Origin: Rathayibacter sp. SD072
GTDB taxonomy: Bacteria; Actinomycetota; Actinomycetes; Actinomycetales; Microbacteriaceae
DNA: 64,000 nt
Direction of reading: 5' to 3'
Assembly: GCF_017355185.1 (NCBI RefSeq)
Contig: NZ_JADILJ010000012.1
Coordinates: 19,697 to 83,696 of the forward strand
This document shows positions 45,985-53,789 of this stretch, one piece after another (position 1 is the stretch's first letter; every line of letters starts with the position of its first letter). The position numbers were made by a program, and so were the translations under genes. Below the pieces are notes generated by a model, which was given only the letters and a program-made list of their open reading frames with translations, was not told the DNA's origin and did no database searches.

Positions 45985-48029
45985 GCGTGCTGCTCCTTTG
46001 CATCTGCGTCCGGGACTCCACCTCGGGTCCTCGGGTACCGGAGCCGCCGAGCGGCGCGTCCGGAATCTGGGAGTCGGTGCTCGGTGACGAGGCCGTCGGG
46101 CCAGGTCGCCGTCACGGACAGTGCGTCGCCGTCGAGGGCGACGTCGACAGAGGCGGCGCCCTCGACGGGGGCCTCCGCTCCGGCCGTCTCTTCGGCGGTG
46201 AGGCCGACCAGCGCGGCGACGACGGCGCCGACCTCCGCTGGAACGGTGAGGACGGGCACGCCGACGGCGGGGCCGAGCGGGCTCGCGCCGTCGCGGGCGA
46301 CGACTCCGGGGACGGCGCCGGCGGTGAGTGCGGTGAGCGTGCCGGTGCGGCGGCCGTTGGAGACGGTTGCCGTCGCGGTGTCCGCGTCCGCGTCGACCCG
46401 CTCGCCGGCGATCGCCCAGCCGCCGATCCGCAGGCGCAGATCCGTGATGCGCACGTCCTCGGCGAGCTCGTCGATCCGCGCGAGCCGCAGCTCCCACGGG
46501 CCGCGCACCAGCGAGTGCACGCTGAGTCGGCCGGCGATGCGCACGGCTCCGCTCACTCCCTCGCCGTGCCGGTGGGTGCTGCGCTCCGGAGTGATCCAGT
46601 GCGCGTCCCAGGTCGAGCCGGCGACGCCGACACGGCCGTCCGCGTCGAGGCGCACCTCGGTCAGCTCCATGCCGGTGCGGTGGGTCGCCTCGCCCGCCGC
46701 GTCCACCAGCGCGACGCTCTGCTCGAGCGCCTCCGTCCAGCCCTGCTCGTCGAGCAGCGGCGCGGTGGCGGTGGAGTAGCCCAGCCGGACGTAGAGCGGG
46801 GAATCGCCGGTGGTCGCACCGGGCAGTGCCTTGTCGGTGCCGTGGTTGACCACGCGGACGATCCCGTCGGCCTGCGTGCCGGAGACGATCCAGCCGGGCG
46901 AGACGATCGCGCGCAGGTCGTCGCCCTGCTCGATCGGGAGCAGGGCGAGGGGGAGCGCTTCGGTCCCGGCCGCCCAGACCGGGTGGTCGGCGGGCAGCGC
47001 GATCCCGAGCAGGCCCTTGACCGCCCAGTACGGCGAGCCGGGTCCGGAGTAGGACTGCGCGAGCTCGCGCCACGGGTCGTGCCAGCCCATCGAGAGCAGG
47101 CCGTCCTCGCCGGGGGCGCCGTTGTCGGCGAAGTGCCCGACGATCGCGCTCGCGGCACGGCGGAGGCGGCGCGGCGGGTGCGAGGGGACCTCGGCGATCA
47201 CGCCCGCCCAGAACGGCGCGGCAGCGGCGAAGCGGTAGATCAGGCTGCGGCCCTGGAGCAGCGGCGAGCCGTCACCGCCGACGAGCGCGAGGGCGTCGGA
47301 GAGGTAGCGGTCGAGCCGGGCGACGTCCGCGGCGGCGCGGGGGGCCGCGAGCTCGGCCGCGCCGGCCATCCGCGACCAGAGCACGGGGTACACCTGCAGG
47401 GCCCAGCCGACGTAGTGGTCGAAGGCGCGCTCCGCGCCGTCCGCGAGCCAGCCGTCCTCGCGGAGGAAGGAGTCGTGCCGGGCGAGATCCGCGGTCATGT
47501 CCTGCATCGACCACGGGCCGCCGACCGAGCGGAGGAAGGTCTCGACGACCAGGCGGAACCAGACCCAGTTGGTCTGCGGGTAGGTGTCGTCACCGACGAC
47601 GGGAGCGAGGTAGTCGATCACGCGCTGCTGCGTGCGGGCGTCGAGGCGGTCCCAGATCCACGGCCGTGTGAGGTCCAGCACGAGGGCGATCGACGCCGCT
47701 TCGACCTTGGCCTGGGCATGCTCCTCGATCCGCACCCAGCGGTCGTCCGCATCGGGATCGACGCCGGTCTCGACGCCGCGGCGGTAGAAGTCGATCAGCG
47801 CGTCGACGCCCTCGCCGCGCGCCCCGGCGATGCGGAAGCCTGCGAGCAGGAAGGTACGGGCGAAGCCCTCGAGGCCGTCGACGGCGCGACCGTAGCCGCC
47901 CACGGCGCCGGGCAGGGTGATCCGACCGTGACCGGCGCTGGCGTAGGGAGCCACGGCGGCGAGCAGCGCGTCCGCGACGGCGAGCCAGTGCTCGCGCGTC
48001 CAGTCGGCGCGGAGGTTCCCCTCGTCCAC
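45981..48029 (-). CDS. DUF2264 domain protein
   Basis: A 682-residue cytoplasmic protein. The N-terminal ~360 residues match DUF2264, a helical toroid: HGRITLPGAVGGYGRAVDGL, YPQTNWVWFRLVVETFLRSV, DGWLADGAERAFDHYVGWAL, SGPGSPYWAVKGLLGIALP. The rest (residues ~370-660) is beta-rich, as in heparinase-like lyases with an alpha-toroid plus beta-sandwich. Related proteins occur in rhamnogalacturonan and GAG loci; an unrecognised lyase or glycosidase role is inferred. It is the promoter-proximal gene of the leftward operon. Confidence 0.85.
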   Translation of the reverse strand: MDEGNLRADWTREHWLAVADALLAAVAPYASAGHGRITLPGAVGGYGRAVDGLEGFARTFLLAGFRIAGARGEGVDALIDFYRRGVETGVDPDADDRWVRIEEHAQAKVEAASIALVLDLTRPWIWDRLDARTQQRVIDYLAPVVGDDTYPQTNWVWFRLVVETFLRSVGGPWSMQDMTADLARHDSFLREDGWLADGAERAFDHYVGWALQVYPVLWSRMAGAAELAAPRAAADVARLDRYLSDALALVGGDGSPLLQGRSLIYRFAAAAPFWAGVIAEVPSHPPRRLRRAASAIVGHFADNGAPGEDGLLSMGWHDPWRELAQSYSGPGSPYWAVKGLLGIALPADHPVWAAGTEALPLALLPIEQGDDLRAIVSPGWIVSGTQADGIVRVVNHGTDKALPGATTGDSPLYVRLGYSTATAPLLDEQGWTEALEQSVALVDAAGEATHRTGMELTEVRLDADGRVGVAGSTWDAHWITPERSTHRHGEGVSGAVRIAGRLSVHSLVRGPWELRLARIDELAEDVRITDLRLRIGGWAIAGERVDADADTATATVSNGRRTGTLTALTAGAVPGVVARDGASPLGPAVGVPVLTVPAEVGAVVAALVGLTAEETAGAEAPVEGAASVDVALDGDALSVTATWPDGLVTEHRLPDSGRAARRLRYPRTRGGVPDADAKEQHA

Positions 48030-48112
48030 GGTGGCTCTCCTTTGAATCGTGATGTCCCGACGCCCTGAGCGGCCCGTCGTGCGGCGGCGTGACCGGCGCT
48101 GAACAGAACAGG

Positions 48113-48173
48113 ACTATACATACGGAAATCGATCATTTCAATGTTCACTTGAGTCAAATTGATCGATTATGAT
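48113..48173. promoter_or_regulatory. Divergent promoters with shared inverted-repeat operator
   Basis: Leftward promoter: TTGAAA (complement of 48136-48141), 17-base spacer, TATAGT (complement of 48113-48118). Rightward promoter: TTCACT (48144-48149), 18-base spacer, TATGAT (48168-48173). An inverted repeat, AATCGATCA (48127-48135) and TGATCGATT (48160-48168), puts one arm in the spacer of each promoter. This AT-rich island controls both uronate operons; the DeoR/LacI hybrid is the probable binder. Confidence 0.75.
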
Positions 48174-48180
48174 CGCTTAC

Positions 48181-50160
48181 ATGCCTCACTCTTCAGGCCC
48201 GGCCCGATCGCCAGGTGTGATCGAGTCCTTCCGGGGACCGCTCGCCGCCGCGTTCTCGCCGGATCGTCCGCTCTCGGCGCGCGGGGTCCTCGTGGTGCCG
48301 GAGTTGTCGCTGCCGGTGCCGACCGCGGCCGATCGCGAGGCCTGGGCGGATGCGGATGCACCGACCCTCGCCGCCGTCGCCGAGCGCGCCGCCGCCGACC
48401 TGCTCGTTCCCTGGCCGCAGCCGCTCGCGAGCGAGGCCGTCGGCGTGCACCGCGACGGGAACCGCGACCGCTGGGAGCAGAGCGCGTTCGAGCGGCAGCG
48501 GCGACTGAGCCGCGCGGTGCTGCTGGCGGCCAGCACCGCCGGCACTGGCGCGGACGGCGACTCGTGGCTCGACCAGGTCGCCGACGGCGTGCAGCTGCTC
48601 TGCGAGCAGAGCTCCTGGTGCTGGCCCGCCCACGACGACGCGCTCCGCCGGCACGGCTCGGTGCTCGCTGACGTCGCCGACCCCTTCCTCGACCTCGGGG
48701 CCGGTGAGGTCGCCGGCCAGCTCGCCTGGCTCGACCACGTCCTCGGCGAGCGCCTCGACCTCCGCTACCCGGGGCTGCGCCGCCGGATCCGCCTCGAGGT
48801 CCGCGAGCGCGTGCTCGCCCCGTTCCTCGCCCGCGACGACTGGCACTGGCTCGGCCTCGACGGCGACGTGCACAACTGGAACCCCTGGATCACGGGCAAC
48901 ATCCTCGTCGCCGCGCTGCGCCTGCTCGACGCTCCAGGCGAGGAGGACGAGCGTGCCGCCGTCGTCACCCGCGCCGTCGCCGCGCTGGACCGCTACATCG
49001 CCGTGCTCCCCGAGGACGGCGCGATCGACGAGGGCTACGCCTACTGGTGGAACGGCGCCTGCCGCGCGCTCGAGGCGCTCGACGTCCTCGCGCACGCGAC
49101 CGGCGGCGCCTGGAACGCCTCCGAAGTCCCGGCGCTGCGCGCCACCGTCGCCTTCCCGCACCGCTCGCACCTCGGCGGCGATTGGTACGTCGCGCACGCC
49201 GACGGCCAGGCCCTGCAGTCGCGCGACCAGCCCTGGCACGCGGTGCACCGGGCCGGCCGCGGGGTCGGCGACGCGGCCGCCACGGCGCACGCAGCGGCGC
49301 AGCGCTCCCCCGGCGGGCCCGCCGCCTCGGAGAAGGAGGGACTCGGGCGGCTGCTGCGCGGAGTGACCGACCCGCTCTGGACCGCGGCTCCCCCGGCCCT
49401 TCCGCCGCTCCCCCGTGAGGTCTGGCTCGAGTCCGTCCAGGTGCTCCTGGCCCGCACGACCGAGGGATCGGCGGAGGGCCTGACGCTCGTCGCCAAGGGC
49501 GGGCACAACGCGGAGCACCACAACCACAACGACGTCGGCTCGTTCCAGGTGGCGAGCGAGGGGGTGCCCGTCGTCGTCGACGCCGGTCGCCCCACCTACA
49601 CCGCCGCCACCTTCGGCCCGGAGCGCTACGGCATCTGGACGATGCGGAGCGAGTGGCACAATCTGCCCGTCGTCCGCGGACTCGGCCAGCCGGCCGGGCG
49701 GGCGGCGGCCGCCGCGGACGTGTCGGTCGCGCTGAGCGATCGATCCGCCGCGTTCTCCGCGGAGCTCGCCGCGGCGTACCCCGTTGCGGGGCTGCGCTCC
49801 TGGCGCCGGACCGTCCTCCTCGACCGCCCCGCCCACCGGGTCGTGCTCGAGGACCGCTGGGACCTCGCCCCGTGGGACGATCGTGACGATGAGCCCGGCA
49901 CCGCGATCCGACTGCTCCTCGCGGGAGACGTCGTGACCGAGCGCGGCGCCGCCCGGGTCCGCCCGCTCCAGTCGGCGCGGCCGCTCCGGATCACCTGGGA
50001 TCCCGCCTGCGAGCACCGGGCCGTCGTCCGGACGCTGGACGATCCGTTGCTCTCGAGCGTGTGGGGCGAGCGGCTGACGCTGCTCGAGATCGACGCCACC
50101 GCGCGCAGGCAGCTGCGCATCGCGATAGACCTGGACCCACCGATCGGAGACTCACGATGA
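48181..50160 (+). CDS. Heparinase II/III family polysaccharide lyase-like protein
   Basis: A ~659-residue protein with an alpha/alpha toroid (HWLGLDGDVHNWNPWITGNI; DGAIDEGYAYWWNGACRALE) and a heparinase II/III beta-sandwich domain (LVAKGGHNAEHHNHNDVGSF then PVVVDAGRPTYTAATFGPER). The GGHNAEHHNHND motif holds the His/Asn catalytic and metal region of the family. No signal peptide, so it likely cleaves imported oligosaccharides. ATG at 48181 sits 8 bases after the -10 box, so the transcript may be leaderless; ATG at 48169 is in frame but lies inside the -10/operator. It overlaps the regulator gene (ATGA). Confidence 0.88.
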   Translation: MPHSSGPARSPGVIESFRGPLAAAFSPDRPLSARGVLVVPELSLPVPTAADREAWADADAPTLAAVAERAAADLLVPWPQPLASEAVGVHRDGNRDRWEQSAFERQRRLSRAVLLAASTAGTGADGDSWLDQVADGVQLLCEQSSWCWPAHDDALRRHGSVLADVADPFLDLGAGEVAGQLAWLDHVLGERLDLRYPGLRRRIRLEVRERVLAPFLARDDWHWLGLDGDVHNWNPWITGNILVAALRLLDAPGEEDERAAVVTRAVAALDRYIAVLPEDGAIDEGYAYWWNGACRALEALDVLAHATGGAWNASEVPALRATVAFPHRSHLGGDWYVAHADGQALQSRDQPWHAVHRAGRGVGDAAATAHAAAQRSPGGPAASEKEGLGRLLRGVTDPLWTAAPPALPPLPREVWLESVQVLLARTTEGSAEGLTLVAKGGHNAEHHNHNDVGSFQVASEGVPVVVDAGRPTYTAATFGPERYGIWTMRSEWHNLPVVRGLGQPAGRAAAAADVSVALSDRSAAFSAELAAAYPVAGLRSWRRTVLLDRPAHRVVLEDRWDLAPWDDRDDEPGTAIRLLLAGDVVTERGAARVRPLQSARPLRITWDPACEHRAVVRTLDDPLLSSVWGERLTLLEIDATARRQLRIAIDLDPPIGDSR

Positions 50161-51290
50161 GCGACCAGACTCAGTCCCCTCCCCTCGCCGCCGAGCGACG
50201 GGCGCACATCCTCGCGGCCCTGGGCGTCGACGGCGCCGTGCGGATCTCGCAGCTCACCGAGGCGCTCGGTGTGGCGACGGTCACGCTCCGTCGCGATCTG
50301 GTGCAGATGGAGCGAGAGGGGCTGCTCAGCCGCGTGCACGGCGGCGCGGTCGTCCTCGGCGCGAGCGCCCCCGCGCCCGCGCCCGCGGAGAAGGAGGTCA
50401 GGCTCGGCTCGATCGCCGTCCTGGTCCCCTCGCTCAACTACTACTGGCCCGGCGTGCTGCACGCGATGGAGGCGACGGGCCGCAGCCTCGGCCACAACGT
50501 CGTCCTGCGCGGCGCGTCCTACGAGCTGCAGGACGAGCGGCCGGTACTCGAGCGGCTGCTGCGCTCCGGCGACGTGCGCGGGCTGATCGTCGCGCCGAAC
50601 ACCGACACCGAGCACTCCGGCGACGTCCTGCGCTGGCTCGCCGACTGCGGCGTGCCGTCGGTCCTGGTCGAGCGCGACGCCGTCCTCGAGCCGGAGGGCA
50701 CGCCGGCGGAGTCGGTCACCACCGACCACGCGCTCGGGGCGGTGCTCGCCGCCCGCCACCTCGCCGAGCTCGGGCACCGGAAGGTCGGCCTGATCCTGTC
50801 GCGGAACTCGCCGACCTCGCGCAAGATCGCCGCGGGCTGGCTCTCCGCCTGCGAGGCCCTCGGCCTCACCCCCGCCGACCACTTCGAGGAGACGCTGCCC
50901 GACCGCGGCAGCGCCGACTTCTCCGCAGTGGTCGACGCGGCCCTCGAGACGGCACTCGAGACCGGCGTCACCGCCCTGCTCGTCCACTCCGACCCTGAGG
51001 CGATGGCCTTCGTCGACCTCGCTCTCAACCGCGGCATCTCCGTACCCGGCGACCTCTCGGTGATCGCCTACGACGACGAGGTCGCTCAGCTGTTCACGCC
51101 CGCGTTGACCGCGGTGAGCCCGCCGCGCGCCGGGGTCGGCGAGGCCGCGGTCCGTCTGCTCGTGCAGAGGATCGAGGACCCCGAGCGGCCCGTGCACCGC
51201 GTGCAGCTCAACCCGAGCCTGATCGTCCGCGCCTCCACGGCGGCCCCCGGGCGGTCGGCGGACGGGCGGCCGGCGGAGGACGCGCGGTGA
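50157..51290 (+). CDS. DeoR-type HTH / LacI-type sensor hybrid regulator
   Basis: A 377-residue regulator. Residues ~10-65 are a DeoR winged helix (ERRAHILAALGVDGAVRISQ then VTLRRDLVQMEREGLLSRVH, ending with the GGAV motif). From residue ~80 on it is a periplasmic-binding-protein sensor like LacI (SIAVLVPSLNYYWPGVLHAM; GLIVAPNTDTEHSGDVLRWL; LAELGHRKVGLILSRNSPTS; LSVIAYDDEVAQLFTPALTA). It probably senses an oligosaccharide or uronate and controls the divergent promoter at 48113-48173. Confidence 0.9.
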   Translation: MSDQTQSPPLAAERRAHILAALGVDGAVRISQLTEALGVATVTLRRDLVQMEREGLLSRVHGGAVVLGASAPAPAPAEKEVRLGSIAVLVPSLNYYWPGVLHAMEATGRSLGHNVVLRGASYELQDERPVLERLLRSGDVRGLIVAPNTDTEHSGDVLRWLADCGVPSVLVERDAVLEPEGTPAESVTTDHALGAVLAARHLAELGHRKVGLILSRNSPTSRKIAAGWLSACEALGLTPADHFEETLPDRGSADFSAVVDAALETALETGVTALLVHSDPEAMAFVDLALNRGISVPGDLSVIAYDDEVAQLFTPALTAVSPPRAGVGEAAVRLLVQRIEDPERPVHRVQLNPSLIVRASTAAPGRSADGRPAEDAR

Positions 51291-51832
51291 TCGACCGCCA
51301 CGAGCACTCGCCGTGGTCGTTCTGGGCCGAGGCCTCACCGGAGCGGCGGGCGCGCCAGCTCGACCTGCAGCGTGAGCTGGTGGCCGCGCACGACGGCTGG
51401 GCGATCGGCGCGGACTGCTTCGTCGCGGAGTCGGCCGCGGTCGATCCGGATCACCTCGTGCTGGGCGACCGCTCGTACATCGCCGCAGGCGCGTACCTGA
51501 CGGGTGACGTCGAGGTCGGCGCCGACTGCTCGCTGAACCCCTACACGGTGGTGCGCGGGGACGTCGTCCTCGGCTCGGCCGTCCGGATCGGCGCGCACTC
51601 GTCGATCCTCGGCTTCAACCACTCGATGGAGCCCGGCACCGAGGTCTTCCGCCAGCCGCTGACCTCCCGAGGGATCCGCATCGGCGACGACGTCTGGATC
51701 GGCTCGCACGTGGTCGTGCTCGACGGCGTGACGGTCGGCGACCACGCCGTGCTCGCCGCGGGCGCCGTCGTGACGAAGGACGTGGCGGCCGGCGCGGTCG
51801 TGGGCGGGAACCCGGCGCGCCGGCTGCGCTAG
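51287..51832 (+). CDS. Hexapeptide-repeat acyltransferase
   Basis: A 181-residue left-handed beta-helix protein: AESAAVDPDHLVLGDRSYIA, GADCSLNPYTVVRGDVVLGS, IGAHSSILGFNHSMEPG, RIGDDVWIGSHVVVLDGVTV and the closing AAGAVVGGNPARRLR, as in maltose/galactoside acetyltransferases. It would acylate a sugar, perhaps to detoxify a non-metabolised product. The GTG overlaps the regulator stop (GTGA). Its TAG stop is followed in the same frame by the next open frame. Confidence 0.88.
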   Translation: MIDRHEHSPWSFWAEASPERRARQLDLQRELVAAHDGWAIGADCFVAESAAVDPDHLVLGDRSYIAAGAYLTGDVEVGADCSLNPYTVVRGDVVLGSAVRIGAHSSILGFNHSMEPGTEVFRQPLTSRGIRIGDDVWIGSHVVVLDGVTVGDHAVLAAGAVVTKDVAAGAVVGGNPARRLR

Positions 51833-51874
51833 CGGGTCCCTCCGGTCGCCGCCGATCTCTCGGACGCCGCGCGC

Positions 51875-52876
51875 TTGGCGGACCGCGCCCGCGAGGAGAT
51901 CGAGGGGATCCTCCGCCCTTCCGCGGTCGACGACGACCCGGCGTGCCACGGCGGACCCGCCTTCCGCGACAGACCGGACGCCGCCCCGACCGACCGCGCG
52001 CTCGGCGACGCGGTCGAGCTCGCCGACCTCCTGCTCGGCGCGTCGCCTCCCGACGTCGACCCCGCGGCCGTCGTTGCACGGCTGCACGGACTGCCGATCC
52101 CGGGGGCCGACCTCTGGACCGATCCGGAGGCCGCTTACCGGGTGCTGAGCGCGGGCTACGCGCTCGACCTGCTCGGATCGGGGTTCGCGCAGCCGCTCAC
52201 CGCCGTGACCGAGGAGACCCCTGAAGGCCTGATCGCGCGGCTCGACGGGCTGCGCTGGCGCGACGACCCGTGGAACGCAGGCCACCACGTCGACGCCTTC
52301 GGCACCGCACTGCACTGGACCCGCCGCCGCGGCGACGCGGTCCCGGTCGGCCTCGAGGAGGCGCTCTTCGGCTGGCTGCTCACCCGGGCCGATCCCCGCA
52401 GCGGGATGTGGGGCGACGGCTCGGCCGAGCGCGGACTGCTCCTGCTGGTGAACGGCTCGTACCGGACGACCCGCGGCACCCTCGTGCAGCACGGCGGACC
52501 GCTCCCGTATCCCGAGGCGATCCGCGACACCGTGCTCCGGCACGCCCGCGACGACCGCTGGTTCCGGCCCGAGCGCGTGGACGCCTGCGCCGCCCTCGAC
52601 CTCGTCCACCCGCTCTGGCTCACCCGCAGCACCGGCTACCGCGACGCCGAGGTCGAGCCGCTGGCGAGGACCCTGCTCGCGCAGGTCCTCGGCCAGTGGC
52701 GCCCGGGCCGCGGCTTCGCCTTCCGCCTGCACGACGCCGACGCCGGCCTGCAGGGCACCGAGATGTGGCTCGCCACCCTCTGGTACCTCACTGACCTGCT
52801 CGGCGCCTCCGACACCCTCGGCTACCGCCCCCGCGGCGTCCACCGCCCGGAGCCGGCCCCTCGGGCGCCCCGCTGA
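51875..52876 (+). CDS. Uncharacterised alpha/alpha-toroid protein
   Basis: A ~333-residue Trp-rich, helix-rich protein of no recognised family: ADLWTDPEAAYRVLSAGYAL, WNAGHHVDAFGTALHWTRRR, WLLTRADPRSGMWGDGSAER, DACAALDLVHPLWLTRSTG, QGTEMWLATLWYLTDLLGAS. The pattern suggests a prenyltransferase/squalene-cyclase-like or six-hairpin toroid. The only usual start in frame is TTG at 51875, without a clear ribosome site, although the coding-like sequence (VPPVAADLSDAARLADRARE) begins right after the acyltransferase TAG in the same frame. Either TTG start, re-initiation or a split fusion is possible. Confidence 0.6.
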   Translation: MADRAREEIEGILRPSAVDDDPACHGGPAFRDRPDAAPTDRALGDAVELADLLLGASPPDVDPAAVVARLHGLPIPGADLWTDPEAAYRVLSAGYALDLLGSGFAQPLTAVTEETPEGLIARLDGLRWRDDPWNAGHHVDAFGTALHWTRRRGDAVPVGLEEALFGWLLTRADPRSGMWGDGSAERGLLLLVNGSYRTTRGTLVQHGGPLPYPEAIRDTVLRHARDDRWFRPERVDACAALDLVHPLWLTRSTGYRDAEVEPLARTLLAQVLGQWRPGRGFAFRLHDADAGLQGTEMWLATLWYLTDLLGASDTLGYRPRGVHRPEPAPRAPR

Positions 52877-53348
52877 CCGAGCAGCCCGCGCGGTGGCAGC
52901 CCGCGGAACGGGCGTCTCCACGGGGCGCCGGGGCGAGCGGACGCGGAACGGGATCCGCCAGCGGCGCAAGGACCGGTGCGTGCGACTCGCGCGAGTCGGC
53001 GCTTCCGAGTGGACGCTCCCGGGGTGAACGCGCACGAGCCGTGGAGTCTGCACCTCACCGGGTGGGGTGTCCACGCTGTCGACGACGACCGCGCACTCCG
53101 CGGACGCACCGGCCCCGGAACCCTCCCCGCACGCACCATCCACACCACGGGACCCGTGCCCCGCATCATCCGACGACCGCCACTGATCACCCGGGACGAC
53201 GAACCGACCCGTCGACGTCGACGGACCGACGGATGCTGAACATGCTCGCCGCGCTCGGGCGCGCGTCGCCGGGGCGCACGCGCACCACGACGACCCCGAC
53301 CCTGAGGACCTACCCGCCGCGCTGATCGACGTCCACGGCCGTCTGCTC
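52877..53348. other. Gene-poor interval with degenerate and duplicated blocks
   Basis: About 470 bases with no convincing gene. Near 52880-52920 is a degenerate relative of the hairpin repeat (GCAGCCCGCGGAACGGGCGT). At 53260-53277 and 53298-53325 lie the second copies of the 18- and 28-base blocks also found at 36585-36638. A 30-residue frame (53233-53325) ends with the same TLRTYPPR as the 36136-36612 protein; it may be a gene remnant. Confidence 0.5.
53260..53325. repeat. Duplicated 18-nt and 28-nt blocks, copy 2
   Basis: The 18-base block (53260-53277) precedes the 28-base block (53298-53325, ending CGCTGA) by 20 bases, the reverse of the order at 36585-36638. Both blocks are identical between copies. 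Confidence 0.75.
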
Positions 53349-53612
53349 CTAGCCCAGCTCTGCCATCAACTCCTCCGGAGGAGGAGTCAGCCACATGAGG
53401 GAGACTCCTCCTCCGAACAGCTCGAACCGGGCCGCGAGCGAGAAGGCGCCATTCGCGCAGTTCTCCTCAGCCCAGGCGAGGGCCTCGCGCACCGACGCGG
53501 CGTCGATGTTGAAGGCGCTGACTCGACGTCCGGATCTGACGAGCATGACCCGGTAGCCACTTGCTGGCATCTCCTCCACGGAGTCTCTCTCGTCGACGGA
53601 ATACACCCTCAT
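53349..53612 (-). CDS. Small conserved-looking hypothetical protein
   Basis: An 87-residue protein: MRVYSVDERDSVEEMPASGY at the N terminus, a short beta-alpha pattern (VMLVRSGRRVSAFNIDAASV, REALAWAEENC) and a C-terminal VSLMWLTPPPEELMAELG. Codon use is less extreme in GC than its neighbours. It resembles small actinobacterial proteins of unknown function that begin KVYSxDxRD. It stands alone, transcribed leftward. Confidence 0.65.
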   Translation of the reverse strand: MRVYSVDERDSVEEMPASGYRVMLVRSGRRVSAFNIDAASVREALAWAEENCANGAFSLAARFELFGGGVSLMWLTPPPEELMAELG

Positions 53613-53715
53613 GTTCCGAGGGTAGCCGTCGCGTTCATCGCCTCCGGAGTCCGAGAACGCCGATCGCGAGCTCCAGCTCCTCTCGTCTCACCGCGGCCAG
53701 CATCCGGCACCTCCG

Positions 53716-53736
53716 TGTTCAGTTCACAACTGAACA
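53716..53736. promoter_or_regulatory. 21-base perfect palindrome
   Basis: TGTTCAGTT (53716-53724), three bases, AACTGAACA (53728-53736). It is AT-rich compared with its surroundings, lies 54 bases after the aldehyde dehydrogenase stop and ~105 bases before the small hypothetical gene's start. No U-run follows, so an operator for the small gene is as likely as a terminator. Confidence 0.5.
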
Positions 53737-53789
53737 GTCGGATCGCAGACGCGAGCGCGAGTGCTGGCATGGACTGGCGGGGGCGCCCC

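Noticed and set aside
48169..48180. ATG at 48169 as the start of the heparinase-like gene
   Set aside because: It lies inside the -10 box and operator arm; the next ATG at 48181 fits a leaderless transcript. Still possible if another promoter exists.
53041..53325. 95-residue open frame on the plus strand
   Set aside because: Thr/Pro/His/Arg-rich low-complexity translation and no ribosome site; only the shared TLRTYPPR end is notable.
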